Positions 33,348 through 42,148 of a stretch of 64,000 bases of DNA are shown piece by piece. The stretch's first letter is position 1, and the number at the start of each line of letters is the position of its first letter. The position numbers and the translations under genes were made by a program. Source of the stretch: Actinomadura meyerae (GTDB lineage Bacteria > Actinomycetota > Actinomycetes > Streptosporangiales > Streptosporangiaceae); NCBI RefSeq assembly GCF_900188445.1, contig NZ_FZOR01000018.1, positions 1 to 64,000 on the forward strand. Direction: 5' to 3'. Under the pieces are notes generated by a model. The model was given only the letters and a program-made list of their open reading frames with translations. It ran no database searches and was not told the DNA's origin.

Positions 33348-35816
33348 GTGAGCAGCGACGAGCAGTACGACCCACGGGCGGTTCAGGACAAGTGGCAGGC
33401 CCGCTGGGCGGAGCTCGACCCGTTCGCGGCCGATGAGAAGGACACCGGCACCGAGCGCCGCTACGCGCTGGACATGTTCCCCTACCCCAGCGGCGACCTG
33501 CACATGGGGCACGCCGAGGCGTTCGCCATCGGCGACGTCCCCGCGCGCTACTGGTTCCAGCGCGGCTACAACGTCCTGCACCCCATCGGGTGGGACTCCT
33601 TCGGCCTGCCCGCCGAGAACGCCGCCATCAAGCGCGACTCGCACCCCGCCGAGTGGACCTACGCCAACATCGAGACGCAGGCCGCCTCCTTCCAGCGGTA
33701 CGCGCCGTCCTTCGACTGGACGCGCCGCCTGCACACCTCCGACCCCGAGTACTACAAGTGGACGCAGTGGCTGTTCCTGCGCTTCTACGAGCGGGGCCTG
33801 GCCTACCGCAAGGGCGGCCACGTCAACTGGTGCCCGAAGGACCAGACCGTCCTGGCCAACGAGCAGGTCGTCGGCGGGCACTGCGAGCGCTGCGGCGCGC
33901 TGGTCGAGAAGCGCGTGCTGACCCAGTGGTACTTCAAGATCACCGACTACGCCGACCGGCTGCTGGACGACATGGCGCAGCTGGAGGGCAAGTGGCCCGA
34001 GCGCGTCCTGCTGATGCAGCGCAACTGGATCGGCCGCTCCACCGGCGCCGACGTCGACTTCGTCATCGAGGGGCGCGACGAGCCCGTCACCGTCTACACC
34101 ACCCGCCCCGACACGCTGTTCGGCGCGACGTTCATGGTCGTCGCCGCCGACGCCGACCTGGCCGAGGAGATCTGCCACCCCGACCACCGCGCCGCGTTCG
34201 AGGCCTACCGCGAGGAGGTCTCGCGGGAGAGCGAGATCGAGCGGCTGTCCACCGAGCGCGAGAAGACCGGCGTGTTCCTGGGCCGCTACGCGATCAACCC
34301 GGTCAACGGCGAGCGGCTGCCGGTGTGGGCGTCCGACTACGTGCTGGCCGAGTACGGGCACGGCGCGATCATGGCCGTCCCGGCGCACGACCAGCGCGAC
34401 CTGGACTTCGCGCTGAAGTTCGGCCTGCCCGTCCGCGTCGTCGTCGAGACCGGGATGGACGACCCCGCCGAGACCGGCGTCGCCACCCCCGGCGACGGCG
34501 CGATCGTCAACTCCGGGCCGATCGACGGGCTGGGCAAGGCCGAGGGCATCGCCCGCATCATCGAGGTCCTGGAGGAGCGCGGCACCGGACGCGCGGCCGT
34601 CAACTTCCGGCTGCGCGACTGGCTGGTGTCGCGGCAGCGGTTCTGGGGCTGCCCGATCCCGATCGTCCACTGCCCGTCCTGCGGGGAGGTCCCCGTCCCG
34701 GACGAGCAGCTGCCGGTGACGCTGCCCGAGGGCCTGCGCGGCGCCGACCTGGCGCCCAAGGGCACCTCGCCGCTGGCCGCCGCGACCGACTGGGTCAACA
34801 CCGACTGCCCCAAGTGCGGCGGCGACGCGACCCGCGACACCGACACCATGGACACGTTCGTCGACTCGTCCTGGTACTACTTCCGCTACTGCTCGCCCGG
34901 CTACGAGGGCGGCCCGTTCGACGTCGAGCAGGTCCGCCGGTGGATGCCGGTCGACCAGTACACCGGCGGGGTCGAGCACGCCATCCTGCACCTGCTGTAC
35001 AGCCGCTTCTTCACCAAGGTCCTGTACGACATGGGGATGGTCGACTTCACCGAGCCGTTCCGCCGGCTGCTGAACCAGGGCCAGGTGATCAACCAGGGCA
35101 AGGCGATGTCGAAGTCGCTGGGCAACGGCGTCGACCTGGGCGAGCAGATCGCCGAGTTCGGGGTGGACGTCGTCCGGCTGGCGATCCTGTTCTCCGGCCC
35201 GCCCGAGGACGACATCGACTGGGCCGACGTGTCCCCGCACGGCATGGCGAAGTTCCTGTCCCGCGTGCACCGCATCGCCACCGAGGTCTCGTCCGCGCCG
35301 GGCACCGACCCCGCGACCGGCGACACGGCGCTGCGCCGCGTCACGGCCCGCACCGTCGACGAGGCCACCACGTTGGTCGAGACCGAGCGGTTCAACGTCG
35401 CGATCGCGCGGATCATGGAGCTGGTCACCGCGACCCGCAGGGCCATCGACTCCGGCCCCGGCGCCGCCGACCCGGCCGTCCGCGAGGCCGCCGAGACGAT
35501 CGCGATCCTGCTGTCGCTGTTCGCGCCCTACACCGCCGACGAGGCGTGGGAGCTGCTGGGCCGCACCGCCCCGGTGATCCGGGCCGGCTGGCCGTCGGCC
35601 GACCCGGCGCTGCTGGTGGAGGAGTCGGTCACCTGCGTCGTGCAGGTCGCCGGCAAGGTCCGCGACCGGCTGGAGGTGCCGCCCGGCATCGCCGAGGAGG
35701 AGCTGGAGCGCCGCGCGCTGGCCTCCGCCAAGGTCCAGGACGCGCTGGGCGGCGCGGAGATCATGAAGATCATCGTCCGCGCCCCCAAGATCGTCAACAT
35801 CGTCCCGAAGCGCTGA
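33348..35816 (+). CDS. leuS: Leucyl-tRNA synthetase
   Basis: An 822-residue class I aminoacyl-tRNA synthetase, charging tRNA-Leu in the cytoplasm. The HIGH motif appears as HMGH (52-55) in FPYPSGDLHMGH, the KMSKS motif as AMSKS in INQGKAMSKSLGNGVD, and the CP1 editing domain contains TTRPDTLFGATFMVVAADA. A zinc-binding cysteine set (CPSCGEVP and CPKCGGDA) is present, and the C-terminal anticodon and tRNA-binding parts are complete. The GTG at 33348 is the start (ggag 9-10 bp upstream). It is preceded by a leucine-codon leader and followed by a hairpin terminator. Confidence 0.97.
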   Translation: MSSDEQYDPRAVQDKWQARWAELDPFAADEKDTGTERRYALDMFPYPSGDLHMGHAEAFAIGDVPARYWFQRGYNVLHPIGWDSFGLPAENAAIKRDSHPAEWTYANIETQAASFQRYAPSFDWTRRLHTSDPEYYKWTQWLFLRFYERGLAYRKGGHVNWCPKDQTVLANEQVVGGHCERCGALVEKRVLTQWYFKITDYADRLLDDMAQLEGKWPERVLLMQRNWIGRSTGADVDFVIEGRDEPVTVYTTRPDTLFGATFMVVAADADLAEEICHPDHRAAFEAYREEVSRESEIERLSTEREKTGVFLGRYAINPVNGERLPVWASDYVLAEYGHGAIMAVPAHDQRDLDFALKFGLPVRVVVETGMDDPAETGVATPGDGAIVNSGPIDGLGKAEGIARIIEVLEERGTGRAAVNFRLRDWLVSRQRFWGCPIPIVHCPSCGEVPVPDEQLPVTLPEGLRGADLAPKGTSPLAAATDWVNTDCPKCGGDATRDTDTMDTFVDSSWYYFRYCSPGYEGGPFDVEQVRRWMPVDQYTGGVEHAILHLLYSRFFTKVLYDMGMVDFTEPFRRLLNQGQVINQGKAMSKSLGNGVDLGEQIAEFGVDVVRLAILFSGPPEDDIDWADVSPHGMAKFLSRVHRIATEVSSAPGTDPATGDTALRRVTARTVDEATTLVETERFNVAIARIMELVTATRRAIDSGPGAADPAVREAAETIAILLSLFAPYTADEAWELLGRTAPVIRAGWPSADPALLVEESVTCVVQVAGKVRDRLEVPPGIAEEELERRALASAKVQDALGGAEIMKIIVRAPKIVNIVPKR

Positions 35817-35824
35817 CCGCCGGA

Positions 35825-35850
35825 CCCCGCGCCCCTCCCGGGGCGCGGGG
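35825..35850 (+). terminator. leuS terminator hairpin
   Basis: A perfect 11-bp GC stem (CCCCGCGCCCC at 35825-35835 with GGGGCGCGGGG at 35840-35850) closes a 4-nt loop, beginning 8 bp after leuS. There is no T-run. Confidence 0.75.
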
Positions 35851-35894
35851 CGTCGGGGCCGGTGGGAGTGGCCCGTGGCCAGTGCATGCCGACA

Positions 35895-35919
35895 GGCCGC
35901 CGGAGGGGCTCCGGCGGCC
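35895..35919 (-). terminator. lexA terminator hairpin
   Basis: A perfect 11-bp stem (35895-35905 with 35909-35919) with a 3-nt loop lies 15 bp past the lexA stop codon on its downstream side. It faces the leuS terminator, as expected for convergent genes. Confidence 0.7.
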
Positions 35920-35934
35920 GTCTCCGCGGGCGCG

Positions 35935-36633
35935 CTACATCTTGCGCAGGACCGCGACCACGCGGCCCAGCACGGACGCCTCGTCGCCGGGGATCGGCTC
36001 GTAGGCGGGGTTCTGCGGCATCAGCCAGATGTGGCCGTCGCGCCGCTTGAAGGTCTTCACCGTGGCCTCGCCGTCGATCATGGCCGCCACGATGTCGCCC
36101 TGCTCGGCCACCGGCTGCTGCCGGACGACGACCCAGTCACCGTCCGCGATCGCGGCGTCGATCATCGAGTCGCCGGTGACCTTCAGCAGGAAGTGCGTGC
36201 CCTCGCCCACGAGCTGCTTCGGCAGCGTGAACACGTCCTCGACGGACTCCTCGGCGAGGATCGGGCCACCGGCGGCGATCCGGCCGACGAGCGGCACGTA
36301 GGCGGGCGCGGGCTGCGCCGCGGCCGGCTGCCCTCCCGCGGCCTCGAAGGCCTCCTCGTCGGTGCGCACCGGCGTCGCCCCGGGCACCCGCACCTCGACG
36401 GCGCGCGGGCGGTTGGGGTCGCGCCGCAGGAAGCCCTTGCGCTGCAGCGAGCGGAGCTGGTGCGACACGCTGGAGGTGCTGGTCAGCCCGACGGCCTCGC
36501 CGATCTCGCGCATCGACGGCGGGTAGCCGCGGCGCTGGACCGAGTCGCGGATCACCTCCAGCACCATGCGCTGCCGCTGCGTCAGGCCCGTCTCGTCCAT
36601 CGGCCCGTCGGGCAGGTCCCGGACCTTGCTCAT
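35935..36633 (-). CDS. lexA: LexA repressor
   Basis: A 232-residue SOS repressor. The winged helix-turn-helix is in the first ~75 residues (PPSMREIGEAVGLTSTSSVSHQLRSL). The self-cleavage site is Ala121-Gly122 in RIAAGGPI, and the catalytic pair is Ser156 (TGDSMI) and Lys193 (TVKTFK). In response to DNA damage, RecA filaments would trigger cleavage and derepression of SOS genes. It is divergent from a LysM protein gene, with two SOS-box-like sites between, so it is autoregulated. The start ATG 36633 follows gggagg. Confidence 0.97.
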   Translation of the reverse strand: MSKVRDLPDGPMDETGLTQRQRMVLEVIRDSVQRRGYPPSMREIGEAVGLTSTSSVSHQLRSLQRKGFLRRDPNRPRAVEVRVPGATPVRTDEEAFEAAGGQPAAAQPAPAYVPLVGRIAAGGPILAEESVEDVFTLPKQLVGEGTHFLLKVTGDSMIDAAIADGDWVVVRQQPVAEQGDIVAAMIDGEATVKTFKRRDGHIWLMPQNPAYEPIPGDEASVLGRVVAVLRKM

Positions 36634-36704
36634 CGCTCGTCGCCTCCCGGGCGCCTCGATCGGTCACTCCTTGTCATGAACGCTATCGCGTCCCGGCCTA
36701 ATGA

Positions 36705-36720
36705 TCAAACAATTGTTCGA
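36705..36720. promoter_or_regulatory. SOS box (LexA site) on the lexA side
   Basis: TCAAAC-AATT-GTTCGA matches the actinobacterial LexA consensus TCGAAC-N4-GTTCGA at 11 of 12 arm bases. It lies 72 bp upstream of lexA, which suits autoregulation. Confidence 0.8.
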
Positions 36721-36759
36721 AGATGGGCTCGCTTTTTCCGGTCGCCGCCTGATACAACA

Positions 36760-36775
36760 TCGTACAGGCGTTCGA
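36760..36775. promoter_or_regulatory. SOS box (LexA site) on the LysM gene side
   Basis: TCGTAC-AGGC-GTTCGA matches the same consensus at 11 of 12 arm bases and lies 34 bp upstream of the LysM gene ATG at 36809. It is placed to control that gene. Confidence 0.75.
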
Positions 36776-36808
36776 TCGAAAATTCATTCGACGTCAGGGA
36801 GGGGAGAG

Positions 36809-37147
36809 ATGTCCGGTTCGCCGCACAGTGACCGCCCCCCGATCCGCCTGACCCGCCGCGGCCGCGCCGTTCTGGTGGGCTTTGCCGCCACCTTCACGCT
36901 TGTCGCGCTCTGGCTCAGCGCCGGCCCCGGGGCCTTCGCCGGCGCCGGCGAAGGCGGCCGGGGCGCCCCGTCCGGTCCGGCCCGAACCGTCGTCGTCGGG
37001 CCCGGTGACACGCTGTGGGGCATCGCCTCCGCCGCCGACCCCGGCGGCGACCCGCGGCGGACCGTCGACCGCATCATGGATTTAAACGGCCTCCGGGGCG
37101 ACCCCGTCGTCCACCCGGGTCAGGAGATCCGCCTCCCCGCCGGCTGA
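36809..37147 (+). CDS. LysM domain protein, probable SOS-induced cell division suppressor
   Basis: A 112-residue membrane protein: a basic N-terminus (RLTRRGR), one transmembrane helix (about 20-43: AVLVGFAATFTLVALWLSAG), a short linker and a C-terminal LysM peptidoglycan-binding domain (VVGPGDTLWGIASAADPGGDPRRTVDRIMDLNGL, VHPGQEIRLPAG). Its position, divergent from lexA with an SOS box at its promoter and upstream of nrdR, matches mycobacterial ChiZ (Rv2719c) and corynebacterial DivS, damage-induced proteins that block division. The name is inferred from context. The ribosome site (ggagag) is strong. Confidence 0.85.
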   Translation: MSGSPHSDRPPIRLTRRGRAVLVGFAATFTLVALWLSAGPGAFAGAGEGGRGAPSGPARTVVVGPGDTLWGIASAADPGGDPRRTVDRIMDLNGLRGDPVVHPGQEIRLPAG

Positions 37148-37520
37148 CGCCCGCGACCGTTCTGGGGTCCTGCACGGCCGCCCTGAGGTCCTCCGCGACC
37201 GTCCTGGCGCCCTCCGTGGCCGCCCCCTGGCTTGGCGCCCCTCTGGGCCCTGTAGCGGCGGGCTCGCGCCCGTCCGCGCCGTGACGGCCCGCCTCGGTGC
37301 CGGCGGGCTTGCGCGGGCGGCGCGGGAAGCCCCGCCGGACCGGGGTTCTCGGTGTCCGCAGGGCCTGCGACCAGGCGTTCTGTGATCGGCCTGGACCCTG
37401 CGTGACGACACGCCCGGGCCGAAATCGGGGAGGCGGGAGGTGACCTGCGCGGACGTGCCGGATGTGACGCGCGAGGCTCCCGATCAGGTTGCGAAGCCCT
37501 GCGCCGAGCCGTACGGTTGA
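37148..37520. other. Non-coding interval between the LysM gene and nrdR
   Basis: About 370 bp with no supportable gene. Open frames in it, such as a minus-strand frame from 37529, are arginine-proline-rich and lack any motif. No terminator, promoter or repeat stands out before the NrdR boxes that begin at 37521. Confidence 0.6.
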
Positions 37521-37536
37521 CCACAACATCTAGTAG
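37521..37536. promoter_or_regulatory. NrdR box 1
   Basis: CCACAACATCTAGTAG fits the NrdR consensus acaCwAtATaTwGtgt at most core positions. It starts exactly 31 bp before box 2, the three-turn spacing typical of tandem NrdR boxes. Confidence 0.65.
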
Positions 37537-37551
37537 TCACATCGATGTAGT

Positions 37552-37567
37552 TCCCTATATATGGCGC
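37552..37567. promoter_or_regulatory. NrdR box 2
   Basis: TCCCTATATATGGCGC matches the core CwATATATwG except one position. It lies 41 bp before nrdR. NrdR binding here would make nrdR-nrdJ autoregulated. Confidence 0.65.
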
Positions 37568-37608
37568 CCACATCGGTGTAACTCGTTTACGTCAGGGAGG
37601 GATCGAAC

Positions 37609-38082
37609 GTGCACTGCCCGTTCTGCCGGAACCCTGACACCAAAGTGATCGACAGCCGTTCCACCGACGACGGGGCGGCCATTCGGCGCCGCCGGTCGTG
37701 CGCGGAATGCGGCAAGCGATTCACCACGCAGGAGAATGTGCTCGTCATGGTGGCCAAGCGCAGCGGGGTCACCGAGCCGTTCTCCCGGGAAAAGATCATC
37801 GCCGGGGTGCGCAGGGCCTGCCAGGGCCGTCCGGTCGACGAGGATGCGCTCGCGAAGCTGGGGCAGCGGGTCGAAGAGGCGATCAGATCGTCCGGCTCCG
37901 CGGAAATCCCCTCGCACGAGGTCGGCCTCGCGATTCTGGGGCCGCTGCGCGAACTCGACGAAGTCGCGTATCTGCGATTCGCCTCGGTCTACCGGAGCTT
38001 CGAGTCGCTGGACGACTTCGCCAAGGAGATCGAAGCACTGCGGAAGGCCGGTTCCTCGGGGGAGCCCGGCCCGCCCCGGTAG
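37609..38082 (+). CDS. nrdR: Transcriptional repressor NrdR
   Basis: A 157-residue repressor of ribonucleotide reductase genes. The zinc ribbon uses Cys3, Cys6, Cys31 and Cys34 (CPFC and CAEC), and an ATP-cone (about 49-138) senses ATP/dATP and sets its oligomeric state. It starts with GTG 37609 behind a cagggaggg ribosome site. nrdJ follows after 141 bp, and two NrdR boxes lie upstream, so it likely represses its own operon. This order (lexA, LysM gene, nrdR, nrdJ) is well conserved in actinobacteria. Confidence 0.97.
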   Translation: MHCPFCRNPDTKVIDSRSTDDGAAIRRRRSCAECGKRFTTQENVLVMVAKRSGVTEPFSREKIIAGVRRACQGRPVDEDALAKLGQRVEEAIRSSGSAEIPSHEVGLAILGPLRELDEVAYLRFASVYRSFESLDDFAKEIEALRKAGSSGEPGPPR

Positions 38083-38223
38083 GGGCGGTTCCGGCATCGC
38101 ACAAAGCGGCATCGCACATCGCACAAAGCACAGTGAAAGCGCCTCCGCGCGGGCATGGTCCGCGCGGTGGCGGGGTTGTTCCTGAACAGGGTCCGGCGGG
38201 AGGGCCCGAGAAGGGGGAAGGTC

Positions 38224-41028
38224 ATGACGGAGACGGTGAGCGGCTCGGCGGCCCGGCGCGGCAAGGGGGGCCGCAAGGGGCTGAAGGTCGAGCGCATCTT
38301 CACCACGCCCGGCGTGCACCCGTACGACGAGATGCGCTGGGAGCGTCGTGACGTCGTCATGACCAACTGGCGCGACGGCTCGGTGAACTTCGAGCAGCGC
38401 GGCGTCGAGTTCCCCGACTTCTGGTCGCTGAACGCGGTCAACATCGTGACGTCCAAGTACTTCCGCGGCGCGGTCGGCACCCCGCAGCGGGAGTGGAGCC
38501 TGAAGCAGCTCGTCGACCGGGTCGTCGGCGTCTATGTGGAGACCGGCCTGCGGGAGGGCTACTTCGCGTCCGAGGAGGACGCCGAGATCTTCGACCACGA
38601 GCTGAAGTACGCGCTGGTCCACCAGCTCTTCAGCTTCAACTCGCCGGTCTGGTTCAACGTGGGCACCAAGTCGCCGCAGCAGGTGAGCGCGTGCTTCATC
38701 CTGTCGGTGGACGACACGATGGAGTCCATCCTCGACTGGTACAAGGAAGAGGGCGTGATCTTCAAGGGCGGTTCGGGCGCCGGCCTGAACCTGTCCCGCA
38801 TCCGCTCCAGCAAGGAGCTGCTGTCCTCCGGCGGCACCGCCAGCGGCCCCGTCTCCTTCATGCGCGGCGCCGACGCCTCCGCCGGGACGATCAAGTCCGG
38901 CGGCGCGACCCGCCGCGCCGCGAAGATGGTCGTGCTGGACGTCGACCACCCCGACATCGAGGAGTTCATCGAGACCAAGGCGCGCGAGGAGGACAAGATC
39001 CGCGCGCTGCGGGACGCCGGGTTCGACATGGACCTCGGCGGCAAGGACATCGGCTCCGTCCAGTACCAGAACGCCAACAACTCCGTCCGCGTCTCCGACG
39101 AGTTCATGAACGCGGTCGAGTCCGACGGCGAGTTCGGGCTGCGCGCCCGGATGTCCGGCGAGGTCGTCGAGACGGTCAAGGCCAAGGAGCTGTTCCGGCT
39201 GATGGCCAAGGCGGCGTGGGAGTGCGCCGACCCCGGCATCCAGTACGACGACACGATCAACGACTGGCACACCAACCCCGAGACGGGCCGCATCACCGCG
39301 TCCAACCCGTGCTCGGAGTACATGAGCCTGGACAACTCGTCCTGCAACCTCGCCAGCATCAACCTGCTGAAGTTCCTCACCGACGCGGGCACGTTCGACA
39401 TCGCCAAGTTCGTGAAGCTCACCGAGCTGATCATCACGGCGATGGACATCTCCATCACGTTCGCCGACTTCCCGACCGAGAAGATCGCCGAGACGACCCG
39501 CGACTACCGGCAGCTCGGCATCGGCTACGCCAACCTCGGCGCGCTGCTGATGGCGACCGGGCACGCCTACGACTCCGAGGGCGGCCGGTCCCTCGCCGCG
39601 GCGATCACGTCGCTGATGACGGGCGTCGCCTACCGCCGGTCCGCCGAGATCGCCGGCGTCGTCGGCCCGTACGCCGGGTACGCGCGCAACGCCGAGGCGC
39701 ACAAGCGCGTCATGCGCAAGCACGCCGCCGCCAACGACGGCATCCGCACGCTGGACGAGATCGACAAGGCGATCCACGCCGCCGCCGCCAAGCAGTGGGC
39801 GGACTGCCTCAAGGCCGGCGAGAAGCACGGCTACCGCAACGCCCAGGCCAGCCTCCTCGCGCCGACCGGCACGATCGGCCTGATGATGGACTGCGACACC
39901 ACCGGCATCGAGCCGGACCTCGCGCTGATGAAGTTCAAGAAGCTCGTCGGCGGCGGGTCCATGCAGATCGTCAACCACACGGTGCCGCGCGCCCTGGAGA
40001 AGCTCGGCTACCAGCAGGAGCAGATCGAGGCGATCGTCGAGTACATCGCCGAGCACGGCCACGTCGTGGACGCACCGGGCCTGCGCCCCGAGCACTACGA
40101 GGTGTTCGACTGCGCGATGGGCGAGCGGGCGATCAGCCCGATGGGGCACGTCCGGATGATGGCGGCCGTCCAGCCGTTCCTGTCCGGTGCGATCTCCAAG
40201 ACGGTCAACATGCCGGAGCAGGCCACCGTCGAGGACATCGAGAAGGTGTACTTCGAGGGCTGGCGCCTCGGCCTGAAGGCCCTCGCGATCTACCGCGACA
40301 ACTGCAAGGTCGGCCAGCCGCTGTCGGCCGCGGGCAAGAAGGACAAGGCGGAGCCGGCCGAGCCGGCCACGCCGCGCCCGGTGCGGCGGCGCCTGCCGAA
40401 GCAGCGTCCCGCGACCGTCACCCGGTTCTCCGTGGCCGGCGCCGAGGGCTACATGACCGCCTCGTCCTACCCGGACGACGGCGTCGGCGAGGTCTTCCTC
40501 AAGCTCGGCAAGCAGGGCTCCACGCTCGCCGGCGTGATGGACGCCTTCTCCATGGCGATCTCCATCAGCCTGCAGTACGGCGTCCCGCTGGAGACGTGGG
40601 TGGAGAAGTTCACCAACATGCGGTTCGAGCCCGCCGGGATGACCGACGACCCCGACATCCGCATGGCGACCTCGGTGATGGACTACATCTTCCGCCGGCT
40701 GGCGCTGGACCACCTCCCGTACGAGGAGCGCGCGGGCCTCGGCATCTTCACCGCCGAGGAGCGCGCGATGCAGGCCAACGGCGAGGACCCGGCGGTCCTG
40801 CACGCCGAGGACGAGGTCGACCACGAGTCGCTCGCCCAGTCCGCCGAGATCTCCCGTCCGGCGGCCGCGGCCCCGGCCGGGGAGGCGCACTCGTCGGTGG
40901 AGGCGATCGAGAGCCGCCAGGGCCGCACGGCCGACGCGCCGCTCTGCCTGACCTGCGGCACGAAGATGCGCCCGGCCGGCAGCTGCTACGTCTGCGAGGG
41001 CTGCGGCTCCACCAGCGGCTGCAGCTGA
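38224..41028 (+). CDS. nrdJ: Class II (B12-dependent) ribonucleotide reductase
   Basis: A 934-residue single-chain reductase that converts ribonucleotides to deoxyribonucleotides with adenosylcobalamin. Active-site features are SACFILSVDD (first catalytic Cys), the GGSGAGLNLSRIRS substrate loop, NPCSEYMSLDNSSCNLASINLL (radical and redox Cys) and APTGTIGLMMDCDTTGIEP. The C-terminal tail ends in a cysteine-rich CLTCG ... CYVCEGCGSTSGC, which re-reduces the active site. ATG 38224 follows agaagggggaag. It is the second gene of the nrdR operon, and the reading frame upstream of 38224 is unsupported. A hairpin terminator follows. Confidence 0.96.
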   Translation: MTETVSGSAARRGKGGRKGLKVERIFTTPGVHPYDEMRWERRDVVMTNWRDGSVNFEQRGVEFPDFWSLNAVNIVTSKYFRGAVGTPQREWSLKQLVDRVVGVYVETGLREGYFASEEDAEIFDHELKYALVHQLFSFNSPVWFNVGTKSPQQVSACFILSVDDTMESILDWYKEEGVIFKGGSGAGLNLSRIRSSKELLSSGGTASGPVSFMRGADASAGTIKSGGATRRAAKMVVLDVDHPDIEEFIETKAREEDKIRALRDAGFDMDLGGKDIGSVQYQNANNSVRVSDEFMNAVESDGEFGLRARMSGEVVETVKAKELFRLMAKAAWECADPGIQYDDTINDWHTNPETGRITASNPCSEYMSLDNSSCNLASINLLKFLTDAGTFDIAKFVKLTELIITAMDISITFADFPTEKIAETTRDYRQLGIGYANLGALLMATGHAYDSEGGRSLAAAITSLMTGVAYRRSAEIAGVVGPYAGYARNAEAHKRVMRKHAAANDGIRTLDEIDKAIHAAAAKQWADCLKAGEKHGYRNAQASLLAPTGTIGLMMDCDTTGIEPDLALMKFKKLVGGGSMQIVNHTVPRALEKLGYQQEQIEAIVEYIAEHGHVVDAPGLRPEHYEVFDCAMGERAISPMGHVRMMAAVQPFLSGAISKTVNMPEQATVEDIEKVYFEGWRLGLKALAIYRDNCKVGQPLSAAGKKDKAEPAEPATPRPVRRRLPKQRPATVTRFSVAGAEGYMTASSYPDDGVGEVFLKLGKQGSTLAGVMDAFSMAISISLQYGVPLETWVEKFTNMRFEPAGMTDDPDIRMATSVMDYIFRRLALDHLPYEERAGLGIFTAEERAMQANGEDPAVLHAEDEVDHESLAQSAEISRPAAAAPAGEAHSSVEAIESRQGRTADAPLCLTCGTKMRPAGSCYVCEGCGSTSGCS

Positions 41029-41095
41029 CGTCGCCCGTCGCGGGGTCGTGCTGAGCGACTGCCGCGGAGACGCCGGTAGAGAAGACGCCAGTAGA

Positions 41096-41127
41096 GAAGG
41101 GGAACCGGTGACGGCCGGTTCCCCTTC
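41096..41127 (+). terminator. Terminator after nrdJ
   Basis: A perfect 13-bp stem (GAAGGGGAACCGG, 41096-41108, with 41115-41127) and 6-nt loop. No T-run. It follows a 15-bp near-perfect direct repeat (cgccggtagagaaga / cgccagtagagaagg) at 41071-41100. Confidence 0.75.
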
Positions 41128-41194
41128 GGCGTACCGGAGGTAGGGGACGCGGGCGAGGGGCCGTCCTGATGGGGCGGAAGACTATGATCAGGCC

Positions 41195-42136
41195 ATGCCC
41201 ATGACGGTGGATGACGTCGACCGGTTCGAGTCGGCGAGGCCCCGTCTGCAGGCCATCGCCTACCGTCTCCTCGGCTCCGCGCACGAGGCGCAGGACGTCG
41301 TCCAGGAGACGTTCCTGCGCTGGCAGGCCGCCGACGCCGACCGGATCGAGGTCCCCGAGGCGTGGCTGACGAAGGTGCTCACCAACCTGTGCCTCAACCA
41401 GCTCGCCTCCGCGCGGGCGCGCCGCGAGACCTACGTGGGCCGGTGGCTCCCCGAGCCGCTGCTCGCGGGGGACCCGATGCTCGGGCCGGCCGACACCGCC
41501 GAGCAGCGCGAATCGGTGTCGTACGCGGTCCTGACCCTGATGGAGCGGCTGTCGCCGAACGAGCGGGCCGTCTACGTGCTGCGGCAGGCGTTCGACTACC
41601 CGCACCGGGAGATCGCCGAGATCCTCGACATCTCCGAGGCCGCCAGCCAGCAGATCTTCCACCGGGCCAAGGAGCATGTCGCGCGCGGCAGGGCCCGCAA
41701 CGACATCGACGACGCCTCCGCCCGCCGGATCGTCGAGGAGTTCCTCGCGGCCGCCACCAGCGGCCGGACCGACGAGCTCGTCCGCCTGCTCACCGCGGAC
41801 GCCGTCTCCATGGGCGACGGCGGAGGGAAGGTGCCGGCGCGCACCAAGGCGTTCGAGGGCGCCGTCGCGGTCGCCAAGTTCATGCGGAACCTCTTCAAGG
41901 CCACCGACGCCAAGCGCGCCATCGTCGGCGGCTCGCCCGCCATGTACGCCTGGGTCGCCAATGGCGAACCCGCCGTCGTGGCCGTGGTGGACGGCCGGGT
42001 CGTCACCATCATCTGCCTGGAGGTCACGGCCGAGGGCATTACGGCCTGCCGTACCCAGGCGAACCCTGACAAGCTCGAACGCGCGACCGAGCAGTGGGCG
42101 GCGGCGGACCACGGGGAGCCTCTCCTCGTGGTGTGA
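41195..42136 (+). CDS. ECF41-type sigma factor (SigJ-like) with SnoaL-like C-terminus
   Basis: A 313-residue extracytoplasmic-function sigma factor. Region 2 (about 10-75: LLGSAHEAQDVVQETFLRWQ) and region 4 (about 105-160: LSPNERAVYVLRQAFDYPHREIAEILDISEAASQQIFHRAK) are intact. The C-terminal SnoaL-like extension carries the two ECF41 hallmark motifs: DGGGK (near 209) and NPDKL (near 290). This extension replaces an anti-sigma factor by regulating the sigma itself. ECF41 genes are usually followed by one target gene; here an epimerase-like gene starts 86 bp downstream. A -10-like TATGAT ends six bases before ATG 41195, suggesting a leaderless mRNA. Confidence 0.9.
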   Translation: MPMTVDDVDRFESARPRLQAIAYRLLGSAHEAQDVVQETFLRWQAADADRIEVPEAWLTKVLTNLCLNQLASARARRETYVGRWLPEPLLAGDPMLGPADTAEQRESVSYAVLTLMERLSPNERAVYVLRQAFDYPHREIAEILDISEAASQQIFHRAKEHVARGRARNDIDDASARRIVEEFLAAATSGRTDELVRLLTADAVSMGDGGGKVPARTKAFEGAVAVAKFMRNLFKATDAKRAIVGGSPAMYAWVANGEPAVVAVVDGRVVTIICLEVTAEGITACRTQANPDKLERATEQWAAADHGEPLLVV

Positions 42137-42148
42137 CGCACGTCACAC
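42131..42148. promoter_or_regulatory. Palindrome at the sigma factor stop codon
   Basis: GTGTGACG-CA-CGTCACAC is a perfect 8+8 palindrome overlapping the TGA stop of the sigma gene, about 75 bp before the next gene. The right half includes CGTCACA, one base off the TGTCACA -35 known for ECF41 promoters, but no clear matching -10 was found at the right distance. Confidence 0.45.

Noticed and set aside
37082..37529. Possible gene on the minus strand between the LysM gene and nrdR
   Set aside because: The frames are Arg/Pro-rich with no motif, and they cover the NrdR boxes. In related genomes these genes are neighbours.
38083..38223. Cobalamin riboswitch before nrdJ
   Set aside because: The gap is 141 bp and has no B12-box-like GCCACTG element; short catcgcacaaagc repeats and a GC hairpin are all I see.
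37555..40890. Long minus-strand reading frame (1111 codons) across nrdR and nrdJ
   Set aside because: It mirrors the third-codon GC bias of the well-supported nrdR and nrdJ genes on the plus strand and shows only Arg/Val/Gly/Ala-rich sequence with no domain.
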